NCBI GenBank assembly: GCA_035650495.1
Contig: DASRHK010000036.1
Coordinates: forward strand, 1-61,486
Source: DASRHK01 sp035650495
Lineage (GTDB): Bacteria > Pseudomonadota > Gammaproteobacteria > Nevskiales > Nevskiaceae
Length of the DNA: 61,486 nucleotides
Direction of reading: 5' to 3'
Position 1 is the stretch's first letter. The number at the start of each line of letters is the position of its first letter. Below, one piece after another: positions 7,113-15,990 of this stretch. The notes under the pieces are model-generated. The model was not told the origin of the DNA. It ran no database searches and worked only from the letters and a program-made list of their open reading frames with translations. The translations under genes were made by a program, and so were the position numbers.

Positions 7113-9635
7113 TCAGAAATGCCAAGCGACCTGGCCCCAGAACTCACGCGGCGGATTCACCGACGCCCAGTACGCGTCGCTGACGACCGGGATGGGCGAG
7201 ACGATCTGGTAGTTGAGCTTGTTGAGCACGTTGTCCACGAAGAACGTCGCGCTCCATTTCCCATCGACGCTCGCAAAGCCGGTGCGCGCGTTGAACAGCC
7301 AGAACGGTCCTTGCGACGCCTTCGGATCGCCGCTGGACTGGAAGAGGGTGCGGCTGGTGTAGGTCGCGTCGATCCCGGCGATCAGCTTCACCGGCCAGTC
7401 GAAGATTCCCCAGCCGCCGTCGAGAAGGATCGAGGATTTCCATCTCGGCGCGAACATCAGCTGCACGCCATTCAAGTTGCAGGTCGCCGTGCTGCCCGTC
7501 ATGTTCGGTTGGCCGGCCGGACATCCGCCGTTGGTCTGCACCGCGTTCGTGTAATCGGTGTACTTGCCGTCGAGGAATCCGCCGTTCAAGGTCAGCATCA
7601 AGTTGCCGGGGAGGAACGTGCGCGACTCGAGCTCGACGCCTTTGGACTGTGCTTCCTTGGCATTGCCGATGTGCGACTGCGCGAGCGAATCGACGACGAC
7701 GATCTGGAAGTCGCGGTAACGGGTGAAAAACGCCGCGACGTTGATCTTCGTCATCCCATGGAACAGTGTGTTCTTCCAGCCGAGCTCGAACGACAGTGAC
7801 CGCTCGGGCTCGAACGTGCTTGCGACGGGCGTCGACACTGGGTCCGGCGAAACGGGCGTCGACGCGGGCTTAGTGGATGTGACCTGCTGCGAGTAGGCGC
7901 CTGGCTTGAAGCCAGTGCCGAGCGATCCATAAAGCATCATCGTCCTGGTCGGTGACCAGCGTAGCGCGGCCTTAGGCGCCCAATGCGGATCGACGCGCTT
8001 GAGACCGTCGATCTCGCGATTGCCGTAGTCGCCGGCGAGCGCCAGCGCGCACTGCGCCTGCGCGCCGAAGCAGGTCGCCGTGTTGCCCAGGCGATCCATG
8101 TTCGTCTGCACCCGGGTATAGCGCAGCCCGAGCGTGACATCGAGCGAATCGAGGAGATCGTAGGTTGCTTGTGCGAACACCCCGCCTTCGTAGACGCGCT
8201 TGCGCTGCACGAAGCCGATGCTCTCCACGGTCGGAGGATCGTGCGGATCATTCGAGCAGGTGACCGAGTTGTTGCCCACGACGCTGGTGATACCAGGCAA
8301 GCTGAGGATGCCGCCCGGGATCGACAATCCGGCGCACGGCAGCATGCCGACGTTGAGTGCGTAATCCGCCGAGTACCAGAACTGGTCGTAGTAAAGACCG
8401 GTGATGAAGGAGAGGCGCCGGTCGAACACACGCACGTCCGGCGACAGCAAGCGGAGCTCGCCGCTCAGGTCATGCTCGTGCGCGAGCAACGGCAGCGAGA
8501 ACAGCGGCAGCGGCGAGTAATCGCCGTCATACCAGGTAAAGGTGTAGACGTTCCAGTAGGACAGGAACGCTTGCAGCGTGTAGTCGTGGACCTTCCACGA
8601 CACGACTTCGCTTCCGAAGTAAGCCCACGCGTCCTCGGTTTGCGCAAGATCGTGACTGGAGGTGTAGCCAGGCTGGCAATGGAATTGCGGATCGAACTCC
8701 TGCGCCGCGGTTTGGTAGTAGTCCGGGCAGGCCACAGCTTGGTAGCCGAAGCCGCGCGGCAGATCGAGCGTGACGTAAAGCAGGTTGGTGGTAAACGAGA
8801 GGTCGGACGCCGCGTTCCACTTGAACTTCGCGCCGGCGGCGGACTTGGTCGTCGCGCTGTCGTCTTCGTGACGTGCGGTGTTGTAGATGTAACCGTCGCG
8901 CGCCTCGTTGACGTACTTCACGCGCACGCCGGCGTCCTCGCCGAGGGGGATGTTGCCGACCGCCTCGATGCGCCGATTGTTGTAGGAGCCGTACTTCAGC
9001 GCGACGTGACCTTCGTACTGACTGGTTGGATCGTTGGTGTTGACCTTGAAGACGCCAGCCTCAGCGTCGCGCCCGTAAAGGGTGCCCTGCGGACCGCGCA
9101 GCAACTCGATGCTTTGCAGATCTAGGTACGCGAACGCAAGGTAGGCGACCGGAATCACCACGTCGTCGACGACCGCGAGCACACCAGGATCGGCGCCGGC
9201 CTGGAAGGGCGTTCCCATGCCACGGACGTTGGTCGAGCCGGTGAGGTTCTCTGCCGACATCGTGACGTTTGGCATCGAGCGAGTGATGTCTTCGAGGTGG
9301 TTGAGGTTGTGGCCCTCGATGTCCTTGCCGGTCACGACGCTCACCGAGCCTGCGAGCTTCTGCAGGTTCTCGGCGCGCTTGCCGCCGGTGACGATGACCT
9401 CCTCGAGCTTCACGCCGTCGGCTTCTTTCGTTTTCGGCGGCGGCGCCTCTTCCTTCTGCGGAACCGGAATCGTTGGCAGCGATTCCGCTGGTGCAGATTC
9501 GGTCGCCGTCGTCACGGTCGCTGACGCTTCGGATGGCGGCGGCTGGTCCGGCGCTTGCGCTTGCTCCTGACCCGAAGCCAAGCCAGCCGAGAGCAGGCAC
9601 AACGCGGTCAGCAGAATTGAAGTTGCTCGCGACAT
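7113..9635 (-). CDS. TonB-dependent outer-membrane receptor (island)
   Basis: An 840-residue protein with a signal peptide (SILLTALCLLSAGLASGQ), a Pro/Ala-rich spacer, a TonB-box-like segment VKLEEVIVTGGK, a plug domain (about 95-210; RGPQGTLYGRDAEAG) and a 22-strand-type barrel ending in Phe (GQVAWHF). It should import a substrate across the outer membrane using TonB-ExbBD energy. ATG 9635 is preferred over an upstream TTG. No SusD partner is seen, as usual in Proteobacteria. The operator at 9673-9688 places transcription start about 4 bases before the ATG. It heads the receptor-esterase-SDR operon and presumably binds the island's glycoside. Confidence 0.92.
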   Translation of the reverse strand: MSRATSILLTALCLLSAGLASGQEQAQAPDQPPPSEASATVTTATESAPAESLPTIPVPQKEEAPPPKTKEADGVKLEEVIVTGGKRAENLQKLAGSVSVVTGKDIEGHNLNHLEDITRSMPNVTMSAENLTGSTNVRGMGTPFQAGADPGVLAVVDDVVIPVAYLAFAYLDLQSIELLRGPQGTLYGRDAEAGVFKVNTNDPTSQYEGHVALKYGSYNNRRIEAVGNIPLGEDAGVRVKYVNEARDGYIYNTARHEDDSATTKSAAGAKFKWNAASDLSFTTNLLYVTLDLPRGFGYQAVACPDYYQTAAQEFDPQFHCQPGYTSSHDLAQTEDAWAYFGSEVVSWKVHDYTLQAFLSYWNVYTFTWYDGDYSPLPLFSLPLLAHEHDLSGELRLLSPDVRVFDRRLSFITGLYYDQFWYSADYALNVGMLPCAGLSIPGGILSLPGITSVVGNNSVTCSNDPHDPPTVESIGFVQRKRVYEGGVFAQATYDLLDSLDVTLGLRYTRVQTNMDRLGNTATCFGAQAQCALALAGDYGNREIDGLKRVDPHWAPKAALRWSPTRTMMLYGSLGTGFKPGAYSQQVTSTKPASTPVSPDPVSTPVASTFEPERSLSFELGWKNTLFHGMTKINVAAFFTRYRDFQIVVVDSLAQSHIGNAKEAQSKGVELESRTFLPGNLMLTLNGGFLDGKYTDYTNAVQTNGGCPAGQPNMTGSTATCNLNGVQLMFAPRWKSSILLDGGWGIFDWPVKLIAGIDATYTSRTLFQSSGDPKASQGPFWLFNARTGFASVDGKWSATFFVDNVLNKLNYQIVSPIPVVSDAYWASVNPPREFWGQVAWHF

Positions 9636-9672
9636 GATGAATTTCAAGTTAACAGCGCGATCGCCGCGTCCA

Positions 9673-9688
9673 CGTCACCAAGGTGACA
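9673..9688. promoter_or_regulatory. Crp-type palindromic operator, TonB-receptor promoter
   Basis: On the minus strand the site reads TGTCACCTTGGTGACG, with 6-base perfect arms GTCACC/GGTGAC. It lies in the short gap between the Crp-like gene (ending at 9691) and the receptor ATG (9635). The class II start would be 9639, and TAACTT (9651-9646) falls exactly at -12 to -7. This gives the receptor operon its own promoter and a 4-base leader. Confidence 0.7.
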
Positions 9689-9690
9689 GC

Positions 9691-10488
9691 TCAACCTGCG
9701 AATCCGCTTTGCCTGGCTTCCTGGCGCAGCGCGTCGACGTTCTTCACGAGAATTTCCTTCGGGCCGACGTTGTCGACGATCCCTTGGCTCGCCCACACCC
9801 GAAGGACTTTGTTGAGGTGCTGTCGCGAGCAGAACGACATCGCGGCGAGCTCGGACTGACTCACCGAGATGTCGAGCCGGATGCCGGTCGGCGTCTCGCG
9901 CTGGTGCGTTTCGAGAAGGTTGAGCAACGTCAGCGCGACGCGCACGCGCAACGGATGCGCTACGCAGAGTTCCATGACGCCATAGAGCGGGCGAGTGCGC
10001 CGCAGTAGCTCGCGATACAGGCGTTCGTAGAGCGCAGGCCAGCGGCGGCCCGCGATGGCAAGCACATCGCCGGCAATCAGCACGCAGACCGAAGGCTCTG
10101 CAGCTTCCGTGTCCATCACGGCGGTGCCATCGTCTTCCGCCCAATAGAAGCCCGCCCACTGTCCGGGGTCGAGATGCATGTAGATCAGGCGTCTGCCTTC
10201 TGGCGAGTACTTGATGCCGCGGAGGCGTCCACTCACCACGCAGAACATGGCGCCGCGGCCCGTGCCCTGGCTGCCGACCAGCTCGCCTTGCTTGTAGCGA
10301 CGAATCTCCGCGCGCTCGGCGAGGAAGACGCGCGCCTCCGGGGGCAGCGCGGCGAACAGCTGCGTGCGGTCGATGGCCTCGACGATCGTGCGGCGCTTAT
10401 CGACGACTTCGAGCGCGACGCGCTTCGAAGTGTCGGCGCGATTGCTGGGCGCCAGGTCGGTCGCGGCGTACGCGAATGGGCTGCGCAT
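9691..10488 (-). CDS. Crp/Fnr-family transcription regulator without cAMP signature
   Basis: A 265-residue protein with a cyclic-nucleotide-binding-like beta-barrel (about 30-150), a long dimer helix and a C-terminal winged helix. The recognition helix CSRQHLNKVL aligns with CSRETVGRIL of E. coli CRP: Arg180 is kept, Glu181 becomes Gln and Arg185 becomes Lys. The cAMP pocket motif (GELGLF and RSA) is replaced by GFYWAED with no Arg-Ser, so another ligand is likely. No Cys cluster for FeS is seen. GAGGAGA upstream of ATG 10488 fixes the start; the frame extends further upstream but is rejected. It most likely controls the five TGTCACC palindromes in the island. Confidence 0.85.
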   Translation of the reverse strand: MRSPFAYAATDLAPSNRADTSKRVALEVVDKRRTIVEAIDRTQLFAALPPEARVFLAERAEIRRYKQGELVGSQGTGRGAMFCVVSGRLRGIKYSPEGRRLIYMHLDPGQWAGFYWAEDDGTAVMDTEAAEPSVCVLIAGDVLAIAGRRWPALYERLYRELLRRTRPLYGVMELCVAHPLRVRVALTLLNLLETHQRETPTGIRLDISVSQSELAAMSFCSRQHLNKVLRVWASQGIVDNVGPKEILVKNVDALRQEARQSGFAG

Positions 10489-10517
10489 CGTTCTCTCCTC
10501 CGGCGTCGCGACTTGTA

Positions 10518-10564
10518 TTGACTTCCTGCGACGCGCTTCCGTAGAGTAGCTAAATCGTTTTAGC
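10518..10564 (+). promoter_or_regulatory. Sigma70 promoter with overlapping LacI-family operator
   Basis: TTGACT (10518-10523) and TAGAGT (10542-10547) are spaced by 18 bases. Immediately downstream GCTAAATCGTTTTAGC (10549-10564) is a near-perfect palindrome with a central CG, the hallmark of LacI-family operators. It covers the predicted start site, so binding would block transcription of the LacI-family gene at 10597 and the whole sugar operon behind it (autorepression relieved by an inducer). It may also affect the divergent Crp-like gene. Confidence 0.75.
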
Positions 10565-10596
10565 AACGCAAACGCGCCGGGAGAGCGCTCGATTGC

Positions 10597-11589
10597 ATGG
10601 CCGGGAGTCCCGCCAACCTGGAAGAGATCGCGAAGGCCGCAAGGCTTTCGAAGACTACGGTCAGCCTGATCCTCAACGACAAAGGTGATCAGTACCGCAT
10701 CAACCCGAAGACGCAGGAGCGCGTCGTGGCGCTCGCGCGATCGCGCGGCTATGCGCCCAACCAGAACGCGCGCAGCCTGCGGATGGACAAGACGCAGACC
10801 TTAGGCCTTGTCGTCCCCGATCTGACGAACTACTTTTTTGCGGAGCTCTCGAAGGCATTCGAGGCCGCGGCGCGTCGCGGCGGCTTTGAGATCTTCATCA
10901 CCTGCTCCGACGACAGCGCCGAGATCGAGCGTAACGCGATCCGAAACTTATATTCGCGCAAGGTGGACGGCCTCGTCGTCGCGAGCGTGGCGAGCGAGTC
11001 CGCGCTGGCCGACTACGAGGCGCACGTGCCGACCGTGTTCATCGACCGTCAGCCTTCCGGACGCCAGCACAGCTGGATCACCTCGGACAATCATGCCGGC
11101 GCCCGCCTCCTCATCGACCACCTGATCGGCGCGGGCAAGCGCGACATCTGGTACATCGGCGGGCTCAAGGGCCTGTCGACGAGCAAGGATCGACTGGCTG
11201 GCTATAAGGCCGCGCTCGCCAAGCATCGCATTCCGTTCGATGCGCAGCGCGTCAGCCATGGCGCGTTTACCTGGGAGTCGGGCTATCAGCAGGCGAAGGC
11301 GCTATTCGCCCGCAAGCCCGCGTCGCCGACCTGCATCTTCACCGCGTCCTTCACATTGTTCGAGGGCGTGATGCGCTACATCCAGGAGACGCGGCGCTGG
11401 ATTCCCGCTGATCTGCAGCTTGCGACCTTCGACGACCACCCGTTGCTCGACTTCCTGTCGACGCGCGTGCCGTCAGTCCAGCAGGATTGCGCGGCGATTG
11501 CGGAGGCTGCCTTCAACGCGCTCGTCTCCGCGAAGGCGGCGGAGCGGCGCATGCGGATCGCGCCGCGGCTGATCACCCGCGAGCCATGA
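10597..11589 (+). CDS. LacI-family repressor
   Basis: A 330-residue regulator with an N-terminal LacI helix-turn-helix (LEEIAKAARLSKTTVSLILN), hinge (PNQNARSLR) and a periplasmic-binding-protein-like effector domain (about 60-330; LGLVVPDLTNYFFAEL, FDDHPLLDFL). It would repress the downstream genes until a sugar or sugar-phosphate binds. Its stop overlaps the kinase start (ATGA at 11586-11589), so regulator, kinase, isomerase and glycosidases form one operon and are co-expressed. The operator at 10549-10564 indicates autoregulation. The inducer is unknown; a pentose or pentulose is the natural guess from the operon content. Confidence 0.92.
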   Translation: MAGSPANLEEIAKAARLSKTTVSLILNDKGDQYRINPKTQERVVALARSRGYAPNQNARSLRMDKTQTLGLVVPDLTNYFFAELSKAFEAAARRGGFEIFITCSDDSAEIERNAIRNLYSRKVDGLVVASVASESALADYEAHVPTVFIDRQPSGRQHSWITSDNHAGARLLIDHLIGAGKRDIWYIGGLKGLSTSKDRLAGYKAALAKHRIPFDAQRVSHGAFTWESGYQQAKALFARKPASPTCIFTASFTLFEGVMRYIQETRRWIPADLQLATFDDHPLLDFLSTRVPSVQQDCAAIAEAAFNALVSAKAAERRMRIAPRLITREP

Positions 11590-13178
11590 CGCGAGAGGCA
11601 GCTTTTGTTGGCGTCGACGTCGGGACGGAGAGCGTCCGCGCCGGCGTGTTCACCCAGGACGGTGAGATGCGCGGACTCGCGTCACGCCCGATCCAGGTGT
11701 TCCGGCCGGCTGAGGATTTCGTCGAGCAATCTTCAGATGAGATCTGGCGGATGACCTGCGCGGCCGTGAAGGACGCGGTGCGCCAGAGCGGCCTGCGCAA
11801 GGCGATCCGCGGTATCGGCTTCGACGCCACGTGCTCGCTGGTCGCACTTGACCGTGAGGGTCGGGCGCTATCGGTCTCGCCATCGGGCCGGCGCGACGCC
11901 AACGTCATCGTGTGGATGGACCACCGGGCCCGCGACGACGCCGCCGAGATCACGCGCGGCAAGCACAAGGTCTTGCGCTACGTCGGCGGCGTGATGAGTC
12001 CCGAGATGCAGCTTCCGAAGATCCGCTGGATCAAGCGGCATCTGTCGCAACGCTATCGGCAAGCCGGCAAGTTCCTCGACCTTTCTGATTTCCTCGTCTA
12101 CCGCGCCACCGGTGTCGACACGCGCTCGGTGTGCACCGTGACCTGCAAGTGGACGTATCTCGCGCATGAGCGCCGCTGGGATCGAAAATTCTTCGAGCGG
12201 ATCGGACTGGCCGATCTGCTCGGCGGCGAGCGGCTCGGCGAGCGTGTGGCGGATGTCGGAACGTCCGCAGGCACCTTGACCCGATCTGCAGCCTCCGATC
12301 TGCAGCTCGATCGCGACACAGTCATCGCCGTCGCGTTAATCGACGCGCACAGCGGTGGCGTCGGCATGCTCGGCCGGGCGCGCGAAGACACGCTCGGCAT
12401 CATCGGCGGTACGTCGTCATGCCACATGGCGATCAGCCTCGAGCCGACGTTCGTGCCGGGCGTGTGGGGGCCGTACTACCGCGCGATGCTGCCCGGCTAT
12501 TGGCTCAATGAAGGCGGACAATCCGCGACGGGCGCGCTGATCGATCACGTAATCCAGAGCGCTGCTTGCTATCCGAAGCTTCTCGACGAAGCACGTGCGA
12601 AAGGCCAGACCGTTTATCAGCTGCTGAATGCCGAGGTGCTGCGCCTCGAGCGCGACGATCCGTGGTTCAATCGCGATTTCCATCTGCTGGGTGATTTCCA
12701 CGGCAATCGCTCGCCGCGCGCGGATCCGGACCTGCGCGGGATGATCTCGGGCTTGTCGCTCAATCGCACGAAGACTGAGACCGCACGTGCGTATCTCGCG
12801 GCGATCGAATCGATCGCGCTGGGCACGCGCCACATCATCGAGGCGATGAACAAGGCCGGGCACCGCATTTCGAAGATCCGCATGTGCGGCGGCGCGACCA
12901 AGAACCCGGTCTGGCTTCGCGAGCACGCCGATGCGACTGGCTGCCCGGTGCTGGTGCCACGCACGACCGAGGCGATGTTGCTCGGCGGCGCGATGAACGC
13001 TGCGGCCGCAAGCGGGACGTTCAAGAATCTTTCGGAGGCGATGGCCAGGATGAGCGGCGACGGGGACGTCACGCGGCCACGCGCCCGCACGCAGCGTTAT
13101 CACGATGCGAAATACGCGGTGTTCCACCGGATGCACGACGACCAGATCAGTTACCAAAGGATGATGCGAAATGTCTGA
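11586..13178 (+). CDS. FGGY-family pentulose kinase (D-ribulokinase-like)
   Basis: A 530-residue FGGY carbohydrate kinase. The N-terminal phosphate motif is VGVDVGTESVRAGVF; GFDATCSLVAL and VWMDHRA are typical of the pentulose-kinase branch (D-ribulokinase/FGGY) rather than xylulokinase or glycerol kinase; the C-terminal ATP motif is KIRMCGGATKNPVW. It should phosphorylate a ketopentose. Combined with the FucI-like isomerase next door, D-ribulose to D-ribulose-5-phosphate is the simplest proposal, because no aldolase or epimerase for other products is present. ATG 11586 overlaps the LacI stop by 4 bases, and its own stop overlaps the isomerase start by 8, so translation is tightly coupled. 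Confidence 0.88.
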   Translation: MTREAAFVGVDVGTESVRAGVFTQDGEMRGLASRPIQVFRPAEDFVEQSSDEIWRMTCAAVKDAVRQSGLRKAIRGIGFDATCSLVALDREGRALSVSPSGRRDANVIVWMDHRARDDAAEITRGKHKVLRYVGGVMSPEMQLPKIRWIKRHLSQRYRQAGKFLDLSDFLVYRATGVDTRSVCTVTCKWTYLAHERRWDRKFFERIGLADLLGGERLGERVADVGTSAGTLTRSAASDLQLDRDTVIAVALIDAHSGGVGMLGRAREDTLGIIGGTSSCHMAISLEPTFVPGVWGPYYRAMLPGYWLNEGGQSATGALIDHVIQSAACYPKLLDEARAKGQTVYQLLNAEVLRLERDDPWFNRDFHLLGDFHGNRSPRADPDLRGMISGLSLNRTKTETARAYLAAIESIALGTRHIIEAMNKAGHRISKIRMCGGATKNPVWLREHADATGCPVLVPRTTEAMLLGGAMNAAAASGTFKNLSEAMARMSGDGDVTRPRARTQRYHDAKYAVFHRMHDDQISYQRMMRNV

Positions 13179-14856
13179 CACCCCGAACATGTTCGCGCTG
13201 CAAGCGCAGTTCCCGATGTTACGCGTGCCGGCGAACCCGCCGCCGAGGATTGCCGCGGGCGCCAGCCAGGTGGCCCTCGTCGCGAGCGGCGACTCGCGGC
13301 CGAGCGCGAATCAGAACTGCTGGGAAGTGCAATCGAAAGCGGAGGAAGCCGTCGCGCGCGTGCTGAGGGAGCGGTTTCATATCGAGCCCGTGCGCGCGCA
13401 CGCCGTGAAGCGCGACGAAGGTCACGGCTTCATCGCGTCGCAGCGCGAAGGTTCCGACGTCTTCGCCCAGATCGACCCGAACGCAACCGTCATCGTGCTA
13501 CTCACCGCGTGGCAGTACTCGTATCACGTCGCGCCGTCGCTGGCGCAGCATCGCGGACCGATCCTGCTCCTCGCCAATTTCGACGGCACCTGGCCTGGTC
13601 TCGTCGGCGCGCTGAACCTCGCCGGCTCGTTGACGGCGCTCGGCGTGCGCTATGCGCGGCTCTGGTCGGAAAAATTCGACGACCGCTTCTTCCTCGACAA
13701 GCTGCAGGAATTCCTGACGACCGGCTACATCCGGCACGACGTCTCGTACCTGCGGCGCCTCGAGGCCGGCGATGCGCTGTTGAAGGGCGAGGCCGGGAAC
13801 CTCGGCCGCTATCTCGGCGCGTGGGTGCTCAAGAACAAAGAGATCATTGGCTACTTCGACTCGTTCTGCATGGGCATGATCAACGGCGTGTTCCCGCAGA
13901 AGGCGCTGTGCGACATCGGCATGCCGATGGAAGGGCTGTCGCAGAGCCAGCTGCTGCACGAAATGAGTCTTGTCCCGCAGACGCTGCGCAGCCAATGCCT
14001 CGACTGGTATCTGCAGCGGGGCATGAAGTTCGAGTTCGGCAGCGATCCAGCGACGGAGCTCACGCGCGAGCAGGTGCTCGAGCAGTGCGCGATGCTGATC
14101 GCGATGGCGCGGATCACGCAGCGCCTCGGGCTGTCGTGCGTCGGCGTGCAATACCAACAGGGCCTCAAGGACTGCTGCGCAGCTAGCGATTTCGCCGAAG
14201 GTGCGCTCGGTAGCAGCGAGCGCTTTCCGATCCCCGACGAGAGCGGCAAGATCATCCGGCCGGGCGAGCCGATCCCGCACGCCAACGAAGTCGACATGGG
14301 CTCCGCGATTCCGCAAACGATGCTGTTCCGCCTGTTGCACACGCTCGGCCTGCCGGCGGAGACCACGCTGCACGACGTGCGCTGGGGCAGCGAGTATGGC
14401 GGCACGTTCTATTGGGACTTCGAGATCTCCGGCGCGGTGCCGTTTGAGCATCTCAAGGGCGGCATCGCAGGCGCGACAGGTTACCGGCAGCCACCGATGT
14501 ATTTCGACAAGGGCGGCGCGACCATCGGCGGCCAGTGCAAGGCCGGCAGCTTCGTGTGGGCGCGCGCGTATTACCGCGACACGACCGTGCACATGCACAT
14601 CGGCACTGGCGATGCGGTCGAGTTGCCGCAGGCGGAATGGCTGCGCCGCTCGAAGGCGACGACAGAGGTTTGGCCACTGATGAACGCGACGTTGCACGGC
14701 ATCACGCGCGACCAGTTCATGGCCGGGCATCAGAGCAATCACATCACGGTGGCCTACGTCGATCGCGCGCATCTCGGCTTCGTCACCCGCGCCCTGACCG
14801 CAATGGCGATCGCGCAGGGTATGCAAGTCGAGCTCGCCGGCACGCCGGCGCTGTAG
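13171..14856 (+). CDS. L-fucose/D-arabinose isomerase-like protein
   Basis: A 561-residue protein resembling the FucI/AraA isomerase fold. Likely metal and catalytic residues are in ANEVDMGSA (Glu, Asp), FYWDFEISG (Asp) and a late His in GHQSNHITVAYV, corresponding in order to the Glu-Asp-His set of FucI. FucI-type enzymes interconvert aldoses and ketoses with Mn2+ and accept L-fucose and D-arabinose. The coupled pentulose kinase and the lack of a fuculose-phosphate aldolase favour D-arabinose to D-ribulose. No signal peptide is visible, so it is cytoplasmic. It overlaps the kinase stop by 8 bases. Divergence from classical FucI leaves the substrate open. Confidence 0.75.
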   Translation: MSDTPNMFALQAQFPMLRVPANPPPRIAAGASQVALVASGDSRPSANQNCWEVQSKAEEAVARVLRERFHIEPVRAHAVKRDEGHGFIASQREGSDVFAQIDPNATVIVLLTAWQYSYHVAPSLAQHRGPILLLANFDGTWPGLVGALNLAGSLTALGVRYARLWSEKFDDRFFLDKLQEFLTTGYIRHDVSYLRRLEAGDALLKGEAGNLGRYLGAWVLKNKEIIGYFDSFCMGMINGVFPQKALCDIGMPMEGLSQSQLLHEMSLVPQTLRSQCLDWYLQRGMKFEFGSDPATELTREQVLEQCAMLIAMARITQRLGLSCVGVQYQQGLKDCCAASDFAEGALGSSERFPIPDESGKIIRPGEPIPHANEVDMGSAIPQTMLFRLLHTLGLPAETTLHDVRWGSEYGGTFYWDFEISGAVPFEHLKGGIAGATGYRQPPMYFDKGGATIGGQCKAGSFVWARAYYRDTTVHMHIGTGDAVELPQAEWLRRSKATTEVWPLMNATLHGITRDQFMAGHQSNHITVAYVDRAHLGFVTRALTAMAIAQGMQVELAGTPAL

Positions 14857-14859
14857 ACC

Positions 14860-15990
14860 ATGTCGACGTTCGATCTCGCCAATCTGTATTTGCGTCACGA
14901 TGCCGAATCGCGCTCGCTGAGCGCGGAGAACCCCACCGGTGAAAAGGGCAAGGGCGCGCTGGCGCTGCCCGATCTCTCGATCAAGAAGGCGTCGTCAGGC
15001 TGGCCGGCTCGCGAACTCGGACAAGGCTGGAAGGTGCGTCCGTGCATCGACATCGCTCCCGGCGCGACCGCGACGCTGATGGATCACGAGGGACCTGGCG
15101 TGATCCGGCACATCTGGATCACGTTCAACGTAAAGTGGTCGCGCAGCCTCGTTTTGCGCGTCTACTGGGATGGCCAAGCGGAGCCGTCGATCGCGTGCCC
15201 GCTCGCGGATTTCTTCTGCAACGCCTGGGATGCGCGTCAGCAGATCAACGCGCTGCCGATCAACGTCAACTCCGCCGGCGGAATGAACTCGTTCCTGCCG
15301 ATGCCGTTCCGCAAGCACGCTCGCATCACGGTGACCAACGAAGGGCCTGATGCGCTCGACGCGTTCTTCTACACGATCAACTACACGCTCGAGCCGGTGC
15401 CGGAGCGCGCGCTGTACCTGCACGCGCACTGGCGGCGCAGTAATCCGCTCCCGGAAGGTGAGGAGTACGTGATCGTCGAGGGCGTCCGCGGAGATGGCCA
15501 TTACGTCGGGACCTTCATGGCGTGGCAGCAGAACACGCCGGGCTGGTGGGGTGAGGGCGAGATCAAGATGTACCTCGACGGAGATCGCGACTTCCCGACC
15601 ATCTGTGGCACCGGCACCGAGGATTATTTCGGCGGTGCGTGGTGCTTCGTGACCAAGGCGCCGCCGCTCGAGGAGATCATGGCGACCACGCCGCCGCAGT
15701 TCGATCGCTGCGAGACGACGGACTATTCGGCGCCATTCTTCGGATTCCAGCAGGTTCGCGGCAGAAATCTTTTTGTGGGCTGCCGCATGACGTTGTACCG
15801 CTTCCACGTCTCCGATCCGGTCTATTTCAAACGGGACCTGAAAGTGACGATGCAGGCACTCGGATGGAAGAGCGACTTCCGCTACGCGCAGCTCAAGGAC
15901 GACCTCGCATCGGTCGCGTACTGGTATCAGACGCTGCCGCACGCGCCGCTGCCGGCGCTGCAACCGTTGGAAGCGCGTGCGGTCCGTTGA
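14860..15990 (+). CDS. GH172 (former DUF2961) furanosidase-like enzyme
   Basis: A 376-residue protein matching DUF2961: DHEGPGVIRHIWITF near residue 70, the CNAWDAR and NSFLPMPF segments, and GTGTEDYFGGAWCF. Family members have been shown to be GH172 enzymes acting on alpha-linked D-fructofuranose (difructose dianhydride) or D-arabinofuranose, and form multimers. The conserved Glu in GTEDYF is the likely catalytic region. No signal peptide is present, so the glycoside is cut in the cytoplasm. It starts 3 bases after the isomerase stop. With a D-arabinose-type isomerase and ribulokinase in the same operon, release of D-arabinofuranose is the coherent role; fructofuranose is the alternative. 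Confidence 0.82.
   Translation: MSTFDLANLYLRHDAESRSLSAENPTGEKGKGALALPDLSIKKASSGWPARELGQGWKVRPCIDIAPGATATLMDHEGPGVIRHIWITFNVKWSRSLVLRVYWDGQAEPSIACPLADFFCNAWDARQQINALPINVNSAGGMNSFLPMPFRKHARITVTNEGPDALDAFFYTINYTLEPVPERALYLHAHWRRSNPLPEGEEYVIVEGVRGDGHYVGTFMAWQQNTPGWWGEGEIKMYLDGDRDFPTICGTGTEDYFGGAWCFVTKAPPLEEIMATTPPQFDRCETTDYSAPFFGFQQVRGRNLFVGCRMTLYRFHVSDPVYFKRDLKVTMQALGWKSDFRYAQLKDDLASVAYWYQTLPHAPLPALQPLEARAVR

Noticed and set aside
10502..10532. Inverted repeat GCGTCGC ... GCGACGC between the Crp-like and LacI-family genes as a sixth regulon site
   Set aside because: The spacing is far too long and the half-sites lack the TGTCACC pattern; it is probably chance in GC-rich DNA.
13498..14898. A 466-codon minus-strand open frame opposite the isomerase
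   Set aside because: Shadow of the FucI-like gene; no domain and biased composition.
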